DNA of 64,000 bases from Phytoseiulus persimilis. Its lineage: Eukaryota > Arthropoda > Arachnida > Mesostigmata > Phytoseiidae. The notes under the pieces were generated by a model. That model was given only the letters and a program-made list of their open reading frames with translations. It made no database searches and was not told the DNA's origin. Positions 1-11,989 of this stretch are shown here, one piece after another. How positions within the stretch are numbered: position 1 is the first letter of the stretch; each line of letters opens with the position of its first letter. Location: NCBI GenBank assembly GCA_037576195.1, contig CM075102.1, positions 31,492,745 to 31,556,744 of the forward strand. The letters run 5' to 3'. Position numbers and translations under genes: made by a program.

Positions 1-2413
1 TTCTCGCCTTCGTGTATCTTCCTCGGCTCTGAAGCCTCCCTTAAGTTCGTTTGTACGGATCCCCTGTGGGCCGCAGGTGCTGCTAGGACCCAGGGAGCAT
101 CCCCTCATCATTTCAGTTAAAGGAAAAAGTTCTTGAGTGTGATGGCAATTTTTCGGTCTCACGCGGAAAGATCGTGTTTTCGCGCTGAATCACACTTGAC
201 ATGAAAGGAGTCGACCTATGTTGGTCAAATTTCTAGTTTTTGAGATCTAAAATTGATCATCGGGCGTCATGCAGGGGAAACACCGGGGTTTCCGAAAGTT
301 GTCGGCCTTCAAACTGATAAAGGATGATTCCCGCGACAATGTTTTCCCGATTCACGAGTGGCCAGAGAAGGTCGGAGCCTCACAAGCGGAAGACACAAAG
401 AGGAAATCGTGACAACAATCATCTTCGAATGGAGCACGAAGCAGGAACACATTAATTTCCCCATCCGGTTCCGGGTCGGACGTATCTTGCATGCCATTCC
501 CGCCCTCGTTCCGTCGCGCTCGTCTCTGAACGAGACCCTACCCAAGTTTCAACAGATTCAGGTGAATATCTCTCGAAGGGCGATGCCCACTCACGAAATT
601 TCGAAGAACATCATCTCAGGCGGCAAGTTCGATAGAGTCCCCCGCGTCACGGCAGAATGCCACATTTTATGCGAAGTTGTGGACATATGTGGACTCATTG
701 GTTCCCATGGGGCAGGGGTCTCGACCTTTTTGAGTCGGCGGACTCCCGCGGGGGTCTCCGCTCCAGTAACGCTCAGAGGGTCCCGGGGTAGCCTTCTTCC
801 ATGCTTATCCACTATTCTCCCATCTGAATATAAAATGCCAGCGAAGATGCCTATTGGGTGTGCCTAATCAATGGAATGAGAATAATGCAGTGTCGTTGAT
901 TTACTTTCTATTGACAACTCGCGTGCATGAACTCAGAGAAGTCGAATCAACAATCTCTGAAGACGACGATCGCTGCCGAAGATGACGATGATCAGCACTC
1001 CAAGGTGCTCAACGGATGAGATTTGCGTACGGTGGTGGCCCTTTCCTGCTCTCGGTATTCTTTGAGGCAAGGTAGAACACGCACTGCGACGCCTGGCGGG
1101 AGGCGATTCACCATCACGCCGTTGTAACCTGAGTAATTACGGGAACACTCGTTCGCCGGAACGCGTCTTAATTCAATTCAATTCGAATACGGAGAGTATG
1201 CGTTCTCACTCGCGGACTACTGCTCGTGACGGTTTCCCGCTCGTCGCACGATCGGGCGACGAGAAGAAGATAGAACAGAGGAATAATTGAAACCAGTGGA
1301 ATATTGATTCACGATTGAAACCGGAATCATGAACGTCTGGAGGTGGAAGAGTTCAGCGAATTTCAGAGACTGTGTCAGCATGTCAGGTGCTTGAAGTTTG
1401 CTCCGACGGAGTTCTTACCTCGATGTATCGGGGAGCATTTGATGGCATCGAGGACCTCCCGGAACGCTCGATGTACCCACCAGGATCCGCGAACCCCCGG
1501 TTGGGATCCAGTGCTATGGAGAACCGCAGATTTTCGGCACACTCCGGTTTCGTCGAAGACTTCGCTGGCTCATCGAAAATGTCAGCGTTGTGTATTTCGT
1601 ATAATTGGGTTGTCTGACCACCCTTCTGGAGGGTCCATCGATGTAGGTACCCATTTCAGGATCGGGACGTGTCCTTCGATGTACCTGCCAACGCGGGTTT
1701 TCATTCCTCCGAGTCTTGCAATGAGCTCCAGCGAGTTGACGCGCTTTACCAACTCAATTGTAATGGACTCAGTACGGCAGCAGAATCACTGGATCAGCGG
1801 GGTCCACGCTTCAAGGATACCGGGTCCCACGCATACAGGAGTACCGGTTTGTGGATATCCCAAACAGGCTCATCAATCCCGTAGATGCATTGATAGAGCG
1901 GAGAATACTGCTTTTCGCCTCGGGAGCTGGAAAGTCTGGAAATTGTACACTCGTTCATCCACCTCATCATTATCGTTACCCATGCTCTGAATCGCATGCG
2001 GGTTGAAAGAGCATTCATTATTACTTTTTGTGGTGAATCGCTCATGGTCAGTGAAAGCCCTCTGAGAAAGCGAGAAGAGCAGGAGTAGTACTCTGGTCGT
2101 ACGTATTTCGAGTTCAATCCCGAGTTATCGCCCCAAGCTTATCGCTTGATAATTGCACTTATCGAAGTTGCAGGGAAGGTGACCGTCAGGAGAGTATGCT
2201 GCAGTAGTCAATCTGTACAGCCATGGAAAACAACGCATTCGGCACGTGTTCGAGATCCCAAGCAGTATACTTTCCAATGAAAGCTTGGTCGTGTTTGATG
2301 ACTTTTGAGACTGTCCTCAACGAGTTCTTACATCTTCGTCTCTTATGAGTACAGGACGAATGTTCAAGCACGATGCATGTGATGCCTGAAAAAGCGCATT
2401 TCGAAGGGCTCCT
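1..2413. other. Intergenic stretch, no gene recognised
   Basis: No known family was recognised on either strand. The longest open frame runs on + from 1343 to 1990 (215 codons). It opens with GTG, not ATG, its translation lacks domain signatures, and two other + frames over the same bases also stay open for 70-80 codons, so it is not called as a gene. It could be a remnant of the neighbouring receptor cluster, but I could not align it to the intact copy. Confidence 0.5.
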
Positions 2414-2429
2414 GACTGAAATGCATATA
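2414..2429. repeat. Target-site duplication, left copy of SINE 1
   Basis: GACTGAAATGCATATA occurs here and again, without mismatch, at 2702-2717 on the other side of the SINE. The bases just outside the repeat differ on the two sides, so 16 bp is the full length of the duplication. Confidence 0.85.
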
Positions 2430-2701
2430 CCGGCTCGTTGGCCGTGTGGCATAAACCAACGCCTTGGGTGCCACGCTAAGCTAGCAATCGCGGGTTCGAT
2501 CTCCGGCCGGGACAACAAATTTCTTGAGTGGTAAAAAGAGGATTCAATTCATATCAGAATTGAATCTGAACCATCTTGAGACCCAAGCCCACCGCCCGCA
2601 ATGGGATTTGCGAGGCGATAGGGAGTGTTACTGAAGCAATACCGAAAGGTGATTCCGGGACACTTCTGAGGGCTGGCTGAGAGGTTCGGCCGGAAAACAA
2701 A
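2430..2701 (+). mobile_element. tRNA-derived SINE, copy 1
   Basis: A 272-bp insertion is flanked by a perfect 16-bp direct repeat (2414-2429 and 2702-2717), the expected target-site duplication of LINE-driven retrotransposition. The head, from about 2437, resembles a tRNA gene: a box-A-like stretch (TGGCATAAACC) and a B box at 2493-2503 (GGTTCGATCTC) of an internal RNA polymerase III promoter. The head is followed by a tRNA-unrelated body of about 180 bp and a short A-rich 3' end. The same element recurs at 37481-37751 with high identity over its whole length. No coding capacity is expected. The clean target duplication suggests a fairly recent insertion. The first 7 bp, before the shared start, are absent from copy 2. 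Confidence 0.82.
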
Positions 2702-2717
2702 GACTGAAATGCATATA
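2702..2717. repeat. Target-site duplication, right copy of SINE 1
   Basis: Exact partner of the 16-bp repeat at 2414-2429, directly after the A-rich 3' end of the element. Confidence 0.85.
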
Positions 2718-2884
2718 TCCTGTCATTGTTAGCATAACTTTGCGTTTTGGTCATTTGAATCCGACGCTTGCGGTCGACGGTCTGCGTCGTTGAAGCAGAA
2801 GAACTACTCCTGGGAGAGAGAATCGTCCTGCACAATGGATTTTTCTCACTGTCAGTAATCGGGGAGCTATGAGCATTCGAAACC

Positions 2885-3750
2885 GAATGATTGTGGCCTC
2901 CAGACCGTTTGCAGATCGAGAGGGAGCGACACTCAGAGCAGCCCGTGTCTCCCAGCATGGCTTGGGAGCCTACTTTGGACCCACCCCGAACTCCCGGAGC
3001 ATTCCTGAACTCCCTGAACATTTCTGGACTTCTGTCAGAGTCTCCTCCGAACCAAAAAGGAATTCTGCACTCAGGAGCATGCTCTCCTCTGGTGGTTGCA
3101 TGGAGTACGCAGGTAGGGGCAGGGGGGAGGACCATGAGTATTCTCTCGGTGTCATCCTCGTGAACTGTCCTCAGTTCGTTGAAAGCTCACAAGCATAGAA
3201 AATCTGTGAGGTTTCTCCAGGTACCAATTTAATCAACTTTGATTTGAACGAAAAGTCAGCGTGACAGTCCTTGTACCCTATTCTCCTATTCTCCCTATTA
3301 TATATACATCCCCTATATCCCTATTCTCAAACAAATCGCCGCTTGCTCGTGGTGAGCGAAACCATCAACGTCATCGAGAACCCTGATTCTTGCGGAGACG
3401 CTGCGTGCGAGACAAAAACGTCAGTTCACTTCGTCGCATCGTTTAGTAATCTCGTCCTGATGGAAAGCTGTCGAGGCCAGAAGAAGCTCTGTCAATATAG
3501 TTCGAGATCGCTCTTAGGGATTCCATTTATTCTATTTTCTTTTCGCACCATGACAACAGACGACTGATGTCAGTTGGGAGCGGGTGTATTGTAGACGCAT
3601 ATTCTCGACAGAATCCACTCCCGATCTTACTTCGGCTCGTTTCCTATGACCATGCATATAAGACCCTCTCAGTCTCGATGCAATCTGCTCCTCGAGAGGC
3701 ACTCGCTCGGTAATTGACCACACGCTCAGTCTCGTCCACATTTTCAACGC
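2885..3750 (+). pseudogene. Decayed receptor-cluster duplicate, unit 1 upstream part
   Basis: This block matches 11990-12450 in three collinear stretches: 2890-2950 with 11990-12050, 3335-3530 with 12085-12260, and 3640-3720 with 12370-12450. The match is visible base by base but is broken by stops and length changes. In the second unit the third stretch leads directly into sequence related to the N-terminal half of the intact IR-like gene (9732-11689). This block is therefore read as the 5' part of a dead receptor copy in the same + orientation. Which frame was once coding in 3335-3530 cannot be decided, because neither strand shows a clear excess of third-position changes. The duplication is seen directly; the receptor identity is inference. 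Confidence 0.45.
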
Positions 3751-3807
3751 GAAGGGAAAGGGTATAGCGAGCGGAAAAGGGAGGTTTTGCAGGCCTATCC
3801 CAGATTT

Positions 3808-4198
3808 CTAAATCTTAATGCATGGTTCGATACCTCTCTCAGAGTGATTCATTTTGCCATGTTTGTATCTCTCAGATTTCCCTCGATTACCATCTAACCA
3901 TGCAGAAGAAAGAGACGCACCGCTCAAAATCTTCGAATTGGTCGATATTCTTTGAACGCCTACTGTGCAACAAAGAAGAATGCGAGCGACTCGCGGTTTG
4001 TCGCCTTTGAAAGCTGAACAAAGCCCGTGAAAAGCATATTGGTTCGCACGACCGTATAAGCCTCTTCGTCGATGAGAACCAATCGATATTGGAGCCGAAA
4101 CATGGAATCTTCGGGGTACTTTTGGTTCGGGATCCATCTGCACGACGGATAAAAATATATATTTTTTGGCATCCCCTCGGACGTGCGGAGCTGCTCAA
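3808..4198 (-). pseudogene. IR-like receptor fragment, inverted partner of 5780-6060
   Basis: Read on the - strand, this segment aligns with 5780-6060 read on the + strand. Both share the peptide core RLVLID, then VVR.NM, and after a gap a second block with VQRI and SLAW. Here a stop and a frame change separate the two blocks, so the copy is broken; the + strand partner keeps one frame across both. The core could correspond to the region before the first membrane segment of an IR, but family membership rests mainly on position inside the receptor cluster. The inverted homology itself is clear. Confidence 0.45.
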
Positions 4199-4549
4199 TG
4201 AAGGAGCGCTCGATTTTCCGAACTAGAACGCCCGTTCACGGGGTACCGGTGTCCAGGATACGTGGGAATGCAGTCGACCTTTTTACTGAGAAGCCTCCGC
4301 TCAGTTGATAATCAGAGTTGTGCGCCGCGGGAACTTCCGACAGCGCCGGCGGTGGACTGGGAATGACACGGCGGCGACCATCGCCACGGCGAAAAGTGGC
4401 GGACTGGGAGTGTCGCGGCGCCGAGAAATGCGGTCCCTGAATCATTGATAAATCGATTGACGATCAACCATTCCTCGAAATTGATTCCAACGCCTCTCGA
4501 AATCGATCATGAACATTCAGTGATATGTGAGAAACCTTTTTCGCTCCTG

Positions 4550-4948
4550 CTAAGCTATTGATTGAAACTGGGACGCACTCAAGGCACACCTGACACTCTG
4601 GACAGACTCTCCTGGCTGTAGCAGAAACCCTCGGGACCCCGTCTTCATCGACACATCGTTCAAACCTCCAATCGAGAGCCTGGTAGAATCGGAACCAACC
4701 ACATTTCCTCCAAAGTTTGGAGAGGAATTCAAGAAAAATAGCTTCGGCTGCTTACGGCATTCCGATCCATGGACAGATATATCTATCTGAGATTCCAACG
4801 TTCGTTGAGCGATCACTGAGAACTGAATTGCTGTACTGGGCGTCCGAAGCTGGAGATCACGCGCTAAAGTATCAATGAAATCGAGAGCGGGAGAGAAAAG
4901 AATAAACGTCACAGCGAAATATGTTTCTGCCGCGATTGGTCTGTGCAA
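4550..4948 (-). CDS. Possible secreted N-terminal exon of an IR-like gene (uncertain)
   Basis: An ATG-started open frame of 132 codons. Residues about 8-25 are hydrophobic and could be a signal peptide (ETYFAVTFILFSPALDF), followed by a polar region. The layout resembles the start of the intact IR-like protein encoded from 9732, where a signal peptide also leads into an LDL.SDL-type segment; here it reads ALDFIDTLARDL. The frame lies on the same strand and just upstream of the broken fragment at 3808-4198, so both could belong to one dead or unresolved - strand copy. The similarity is weak and no splice partner was fixed. Confidence 0.25.
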   Translation of the reverse strand: MHRPIAAETYFAVTFILFSPALDFIDTLARDLQLRTPSTAIQFSVIAQRTLESQIDISVHGSECRKQPKLFFLNSSPNFGGNVVGSDSTRLSIGGLNDVSMKTGSRGFLLQPGESVQSVRCALSASQFQSIA

Positions 4949-5779
4949 CGCTGGGATGCGGGTTGAATCTATGAAGCGCCGCCGTGAAAACCGCGCTGTC
5001 GGACTCGGCCCGCCGGAGCGCCGGCGAATCCGTGACGAGTCGCACAGCCCTGTTGATGATTAAGTGAAGTTATCTCAAGAGAATTCCCGGCTGTGAGAGA
5101 AGCCGTTTTTTTAGGACCTCCTTTTTGCCTCGGATGAGCCGTTTTTCCCACCCTCGTGTCGGGACCGTCGCATTGGCTGCACACCGCGGGTGACCAATGC
5201 TTCGGCTCTGCTCTGAGGCGAGATGAGAAGCAACATCCTCAAACTAGAAGCTCAGTCACGACATATAGATAGTGAAGAGTACCAGTGCTGCATCGACTAA
5301 GCTACATACTCAATCCGGCGCCATCATTGAAAGTGCCGCAGCGGAAATCAAACTGTAAGCTGATGGTTAAATGTCACGGCTGTGACTAAGTATATTCACC
5401 ACGCGCGATATCCGTTGAGCATCCTCACATCAGCAGACCATCTGACTCCATTTTCCGAGGATCGATCCATTGTTTCAGTCATCGAGGGAGTCATTGATGA
5501 TGGAGGTGGATTGCGTCACCTGCAGCGCCCAGCCGATGCGACCGCTCCGCCACGAGGGCTGAAAAAGCTGTCTTTCTCAGGGGCAACAACCCCTTCGAGA
5601 TCACACACCTGAATCATGAAGTCAGCGGAGGCGTTTCAGTGTGAAGGTCGCAGGCACTTCCAGGTATCCTGGACAACAGCACCCCCGGAACGGGTTTCTT
5701 GGTTCGAAAAACTCATAAGCAAAAGAACAATCGATGAGAATGGGTCATATTCTGGCAGTTGTCGTTTTTCTCCGTCGTA

Positions 5780-6100
5780 CAGATGGTTCGATTTTTCTCG
5801 CTCTAAGATCGATTGGTTCTCATTGACAATAAGTTTAATGTGGTTCGAAGCAACATGGTTTGGTGGGGTTCCCATCCGGCCTCCGAACCCAACAAATCAC
5901 GAGCTTCTAGCATCCTCCGTTGTTTCAAATCAAGCGTTCAACGAATTGTGACAATTTCAGATATTTTCAGCGTTCCATCTCCTTCTCTCGCATGGATCGA
6001 ATCTGAACGGGGGCAATCTGGGAGATCCAAATGCGGCAATATCCGAATGCAGTATTTCCACAGGTACGCCCTGAGTTCCCGACTCATGTGCAGCAGATGA
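5780..6100 (+). pseudogene. IR-like receptor fragment on + strand
   Basis: An open stretch of about 95 codons, closed by stops on both sides and lacking an ATG. It begins with the RLVLID core and continues through VQRI and SLAW, the same order as the - strand copy at 3808-4198. It lies in the same orientation as, and about 250 bp before, the fragment at 6310-6950, which carries a membrane-segment-like region. The two could be successive parts of one decayed receptor gene. No start codon, splice signal pair or complete domain was found. Confidence 0.4.
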
Positions 6101-6309
6101 GTGCGGTCCAGAATCACTCTGGAGGGTTCGTGAGTATACCCCACGGGGCGAGTCACACACTGCCTGGATACTCTTTTCGAGGCGTCCCCAAACGGTTTCC
6201 CCGCGGCCCCCCGATACCTCAGGAGAAAAAAAAAAGTTCTGATCAGGGTGAGCTCCGTAAGCGACGTGGTGAACTCGTTCGAGAAGCTCGCGTCGAACAT
6301 CCAAGCTCA

Positions 6310-6950
6310 GGGATGAGGTTTACTAGGGTAGTGTGGATGATTTGCACTCCTCCGGACGGATTGCGATTCATTGTTTCGGATGTATTTTCGGTTCTGAGAA
6401 CAGCTTCGAATTTCCAAACGTTACTATGAGGAAGTTGATCCCGGGAACGGTTTCTTCAAAGTGTGAGCGGCTCTCGAGCAAGACCGAACAACATATGAAA
6501 CCGACTCCCTGACTTTTCAGACGAAACATTCCAAGATACTATGAATACCGCTGTGTGGCGCTCGTTGCCCCAACTCCTGCCGCAATCCTGGTGAGGAATT
6601 TCCGAGAAGAACTGAAGGAAGCTCTCGACAGAACATTCTCGGCGTCCGTGCGCCTGTGTCGCATTAGGCCCGCTCGAAACACGTTGGCCTTCTTTTCCAG
6701 CATGACTTTTTTCCAAACGATCGAACTTGGCTCAGTAGTCGGAAGGCCTATTATTCTCTCCGATACGCTCCCCGAACTCCTCCGGAAGGACGGCCTTGTC
6801 GTTGGTGCCAGTTGGGGATAGGTCCCCCGATTCTTCCCGCTCCTCTAACAAAGCGTCCCCGAGTGAACGGAGCCGTGGTACATATTCCCGCGACAGCTCT
6901 CACAGGCGTTGTGCGATCTGAATTCCGTCCTCGGTGATCGCGACTAGGGA
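6310..6950 (+). pseudogene. Decayed IR-like fragment (membrane segment 3 and start of second ligand lobe), unit 1
   Basis: The frame through 6555-6821 reads FREELKEALDRTFSASV, then PAR.TLAFFSS.TFF, then LPELLRKDGLVVGA. The order (PxR before a hydrophobic stretch, then a short linker into an ELL..DGL.VG motif) resembles the third membrane segment and S2 lobe entry of ionotropic receptors. The paralogous stretch at 12810-13740 differs mostly at third codon positions in this + frame, which shows that this frame was once under protein-level constraint. A stop follows GASWG, and further stops interrupt the continuation, so the copy is dead. The family call is inference from motif order and neighbourhood. 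Confidence 0.45.
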
Positions 6951-8779
6951 GAAATAGTGAGAGCGAACAGACTCGCCACAGGATTGTCGGGCATCTGCAG
7001 AAGCCTCGAAAGCCAACAAGAAACTTCCACCAGGACTTCTTATCATCAGCACACCAACGATCACATCTATATAAATAAGAACCCAGGGTCTTTTTGTTTG
7101 TCCGCAATGAGCTGCTCCGGAATTGATCGGATCGACGTTGAGCCAACGACATTATGTAGGGCGGCTCACGAGGACGGGCATAGGCCACCCGCCCCTTCTG
7201 AAATGGTGCTGACCGGATTAAAAGGTAGAAACGTACCTCCATGTCAGAAACTGCCAGATTGTGTTCGCTCACACGTATGACCGAGATAAGAATCTCAACG
7301 ATGAGGCGCATCGCCCCAATACTATGCTAGCGAGAATCGGTGTCCACTCCTCAAGGTCTCATGACACTAAATGGGAGGCATTGTCTGTCTGTCTGTCTGG
7401 CAGCAGTGGACTCCCGAAGCAAGGGACGCGCCAGCCAGCGTAGTCGGCCGAAGGCTGGCTAGCAAGCTGTGAGAAGTCTGCACGAATCTGTGGTCTCATC
7501 CCTGGAGACCCTTATGCAAGAATCATAGACCGAATTCCTTGTTCTGTTCACAGTTTCCTCGTACTGTCCCGGAACATCCCGGAGGTTTTCCCGGGGGCCA
7601 GTTCAATTTCAATTAAATCTATAATTTGCAGCCCGAAAGTTGGCCGAATCTCGGAATTTGATGGCATAAGTTGGATACGATCGGCCTTTCCGTCAATTGA
7701 TGTTGGACCAAATGGCAAATCATTGATGACTAGGGAGGGAGTGAATCTCGAGGCCCACTGAATTACGAAGCTTAGCTGAATATAAGATCGCTGATCGAAT
7801 AACGAGGTCTCTGTTCCCCACATTGGAATGACGCGCCCGAATCCTTCAAGTAGTGGTCAGGCGAAGCAGGGAGCTGAAAGCTTGGGGGTCACCGAAGGAT
7901 CCGAAGAAGATATCAATGAATTGCTCCTGACATCTCCCCCTTGAGATTGCGAAAAGAATTATGTCTCGTTCGCAAGTCACTCCACCTGAGACAGGACAGC
8001 AAAACTCTACGTTCCCCCGCACAACAGACGGTGGTATGTCAACCCAGAGTTCCTGTCGTTGCTTTCTGTCTTCGAACCTGAGAACTCAACTTTTTTGTCC
8101 GTGCTAGATTTCCGGAGTTCCGATTTTTCCGCATGCGTGGCGGTTTCGACACGGTGATCTCGGGTGAACTTCCGAGCTCCATGAATGGTTCTTAAACACA
8201 CATCACAAGTCACAGCGTCTCCACCACTGGAGAGTGAGTCTGATCCAGACTGTTCGAGATATTCAGGCGGAGCTTCGGTTTCCCCATGGTTTCCCCACCA
8301 CCCAGCGATACTGAAAATTGTGGCGTGAACACGGAGATCCGCGCGCCGGGAGATTCAGAATAATAATGGTGTACAGGGATGGTAGTCCGTCATTTAGGTT
8401 TCGCATGCCACTCTCCAGCTCATCTCTGTTCGACATCGGTTTCCATGTTCTGAGTGCCTTGTGGGATCACCTTTCACGTGGAGCTGCCACCGAGTGGACA
8501 TAGCCGCAGCGGATCGCCTCGCGCCGAGAAAAGCCCCGGGACCTGACGGCATACCGTCCGAGGCCACCGGGGCAGTCATGAAGCGCTGCCCCTCGTAATT
8601 TGGTATGAAGACCCGAATCTCATGCAGCGGTGACTTCCCTCGAAGATGGTAAACAGCTGAGCTGGTCCTCATTCCGAAACCTGGGAAGGGCTCCCTCCGG
8701 CTTTCTGTCTTCCAGTCACGGTGACAGGCGGATTGCATCGGAATTCACAGCGTCTTATCACTCGTCGCGAGCCACTTAC
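6951..8779. other. Intergenic, no gene recognised; short TGTC microsatellite
   Basis: No recognised coding sequence. A tetranucleotide tract, (TGTC)n, lies at about 7382-7399. Open frames here are below 115 codons and overlap each other on both strands. Confidence 0.5.
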
Positions 8780-9010
8780 TCAGCCTCCGCGATTTCACGA
8801 TTCGTCACCGCGACTCGGCTGGCGTGCACATATTCGTCAAGCATCCATTTGCGTTGATCAGGTTTCTTGTAACTGATTATGCTTCGGGGCGAAGTTCTAT
8901 CTTTCTATCAAGATTCGCGAATCCCCGCCCCAGGATGCATTTTTCCCTACTGTTCGCATTGGAGTGGCAGAAATACATGTAGTCAAGATAAGTCGAGCCC
9001 GAAAAAGCTC
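8780..9010 (+). pseudogene. IR-like pseudogene fragment, tandem copy of the intact gene
   Basis: Bases 8840-8960 align with about 10935-11060 inside the second exon of the intact IR-like gene, just after its third membrane segment. The peptide GEVLSFYQDSRIPAPGC here matches GEVISFAQDSRIPVSGC there. The preceding 40 bases also align at the nucleotide level, but the hydrophobic frame is lost. After about 30 further residues the similarity fades and stops appear. This is a truncated upstream tandem duplicate lying less than 1 kb before the intact gene. Confidence 0.65.
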
Positions 9011-9731
9011 CATTACATGACCCCAGATATTGGGACCGGCGGCCCTTCCACGTCCCAGGAGGATTGTGGTTCTCTTGCAACGGAGATGCTGACGGGACTG
9101 TAAGTATTAAAAGATTGAACTCGATGGAGATCATGTCAGACCAACCTAACCTCATATTCTATGAATTCCCGACCAACGCATCAATCTGTCGCAGCGCATC
9201 TGCTGCCTTCATGTCGTTGCCTCCTTCACGGGAGCTTCTCTCTCCCTCGACTCTCTCCAACTTTTCCATGGGCGACTAGTTTCCTCAGTCGACTCCGTCA
9301 TCATTCTCGCTGGTCTGTTGCAGCGAGCGAACGAACTTCCAGCTGCCTGCTAGGCCAATTTGATTCAGTCAGACCTCGAATTGTGCTCAGCGACCTCGAC
9401 CGACGCAGGGCGTCCGTGTACACCAAGGTGACGACAAAGTTCTTCGAGCGGCTCGACTTCGGTTTCCGTCGATCTTTCTGGAGGAAGTGTGTCAGGGAAG
9501 AAGGCGCACCCAGCTCCGGGTGTGACTTCCCAGGGAACCACCGAACAAGCCGGCTTCCCGACTTGGTTCCGCTCCCCAGAGTCAGGAGTTGCTTGAGAGC
9601 TTTCAGCGCTGCGTATTTGCTGTGCATACCACAACAACGGCTGAACTCGTAAATTGGGCGTTGAGAGAATAGATTTCCTGCTTCAAACAACAAAGAAAAA
9701 GGAGCGAATTCTCCAACCATTCACAGCTCAC

Positions 9732-11689
9732 ATGGCGATTTGGAAGAAAACCATGCTAGCGGTCAGTTTTTTATTCGTTGTCCTCCTGGGATCAGTTATC
9801 CCTCGAGAGGCACCCGCATTGGACCTCGCATCGGACCTGATACAGATCATACAGAGGGGGAAAGATTTTCATCTCTCGGTGGCTGTATCCGGCTGTCCCG
9901 GAGTCAGCCTCGAACGGTTCCGTTCAGAGAGAGTCTCATTCCTCCGAGATGCACAATCAACAGCCTGGTTCTACCCGAATCAGCGCGAGGTAGTTTTGAC
10001 CTGCTTCGAGCTCGGGGATCACGCAGCCGATATCCTCGATTGTGGTCACCGGAATTGTGATGTTGCTAGGAGAAATTCCGACTCATACAACTGGAAGTTT
10101 CGCGTTCTGATCCTTCTCCATCCTTTCTCAGTTGAGGGGGCAGGCGAGAATTCCCCGCCTATCGGATCTTACACAAGTCAGCAAGTCAAGCATTCTGAGC
10201 GAAGCGTGATGACATATTTTTTGTATCATCACCATCCCGCGACGAGATTCACCAAGCTTCTTCTCATGATGTACACCCCATCGGGAGTTCCAGGACTCAG
10301 GAGATCACGATATTTAACCTCTGAAAGCATCTATCGATCTGGGTGGATCGTAGATTCTAACCCCCGCTTCGGATACCCGCAGCTGGCAAGGAGAAGGGTT
10401 TACTCTCTGAGCAGAAAATCAATCGGGAATCCCTTCCAGCTTCCTAAACGCAACGGCTCCCAAAGCTTCTACTTCGGACTGGTTGGAGTCATGCAAAAAG
10501 CTGAAGATCCGCGAGTGCTACGTGTTTTCGACTGTCGCGGCCGGGTGAGATATAGGTATTCGAAATAGCTCCGAAATTTCGATGTGAGCGAATTTCCTCG
10601 CAGATCCATCTGAGCCAACATCTCTGATTTCAGAGCGTTAACTTCGTGCATCACTACAACGCAGGAGTCGTACGACTGGCGATCCCCGAGCAGCATCGTG
10701 AGGCTTCACTCGTCTCAGTCGCCCTTTCTCGATCCACTGGCTACCTGATAATGGGTTCGTTCTTGCCGCCGATGCTCGTCTGTCTCTATATAATGATCGT
10801 CACCTCCGTCTCGCGCAGCGAGCCTCCACGGCGACTTTGGTTGAGCATGCTTGACGTGCTCCTCGACGCGTTCTTATTCTGCGTCATGCAATTCAATTTT
10901 TGTCTCAAGAGTCTGAATTTCCCAGTCAAGTTGCTACTTGCGTTGAGTATGTTTTTGGAGTTCCTCTTGCTCATCGTTCTACAAGGCGAAGTCATCTCTT
11001 TCGCTCAAGATTCGCGAATACCTGTCTCAGGATGCTGCTTTTCCGGCTGCGTGCATCGCGTCGCTAGGGACCTGCTGAGGATAGGTTCTCCCAAGGATCT
11101 ATTCCACGACTCCAGGGCTTGGAACCGCAGCGCTGTCCGACCCAGGGCTTTTGGAAAGAAATGCGCTCCAGAAGGAAAGGAGGCTGAAGCGTATCGTTCA
11201 GTCTCACTTGGGAGGGAAACCCTCTTACTTCTGCTGTTTCTCTACCGAGGTCTTTGCGGGGAATCGGATTTAATCAAGATTCAAGCAAACTTGATCAAGG
11301 CAGAAGGACTGCTCCTCGAAGAAAATATTGTCCTGCGCGATCGATCGGCAGAGCTCTGCATTGATCTCCCCGTGCCTTGGATCCTCCGTAAAGGTCTAGA
11401 GAACTCTTTGTTCATTTATACTCGCCGCGGAAACCAGCTTAGATCTCGTGGCGGAGATGACGAAAAAGAAAACAAATATTGGGCTAGTGACGATCCGTAT
11501 ACCCTGAAGGTGAAAAGCTACCTGGAGCAAAATTTGCTCCACCTGAAGGAGGAATACATCAGATACAATATGGTTGGTTTCGATAAAAGTGCATTGGTAT
11601 CCCTGGATGCTCTTAAGGGCTCGATCTTCTTCTCGTTATACGCGATCCTTCTCTGTGCGTTAATACTTGCGCTCGAGAAGTGGAACTAG
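9732..11689 (+). CDS. Ionotropic receptor-like chemoreceptor, intact, two exons
   Basis: Exon 1 is 9732-10544 and exon 2 is 10634-11689. The 89-bp intron (GTGAGA...TTTCAG) is phase 0 and removes an in-frame stop, giving 622 residues. ATG 9732 is chosen because it opens with a signal peptide (residues about 1-27). An extracellular region of about 270 residues follows. Membrane segments lie at about 305-330, 339-358 and 368-390, then a long polar region, then a last membrane segment at about 595-618 that ends four residues before the C-terminus. Three segments, a second lobe and one final segment is the ionotropic glutamate receptor / IR arrangement; IRs are ligand-gated cation channels of arthropod chemosensory neurons. 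The ligand-binding sequence is very divergent and I see no classical glutamate-binding residues, so a divergent IR rather than a synaptic receptor is inferred. Length suits the family. Decayed relatives lie on both sides. Confidence 0.7.
10545..10633 (+). other. Intron of the IR-like gene
   Basis: Donor GTGAGA at 10545 and acceptor TGATTTCAG ending at 10633. Removal joins codons CGG and AGC in phase and skips the TAG in the unspliced frame. This supports one 622-residue protein rather than two separate genes. Confidence 0.7.
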
Positions 11690-11989
11690 CTTCGCGCGCT
11701 TATTATCTGTCCAACTCTTTCATTGATTACCTGTTTTCGCGCTCGAAATATGAGGTGAAGCGGCGGACATAATGTTGACGAGAATACTGTAATTCGCGTT
11801 CAAGGAAGCTCGGGGGACGCCGAGCGTACCCTCGACCATTGCATTGACGGTGGCGAGAAGAAGAGGAACCGTGAAGTACGAGTGACAGAAGATGATAATG
11901 TGCTGTCGGTCGCCGCAGTTAACAAGGGCATTCCGAAATACCCAGGAGGATTGTTTGCCAGAAATCAAGGAGAGATGACCATTTGAACT

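Noticed and set aside
1343..1990. 215-codon + frame
   Set aside because: GTG start, no domain, competing open frames over the same bases; within the range expected by chance for this window.
2437..2515. tRNA gene (also 37481-37560)
   Set aside because: The B box is good, but the ends cannot form a seven-pair acceptor stem, both copies continue into the same 180-bp body, and both have target-site duplications. It is a SINE head.
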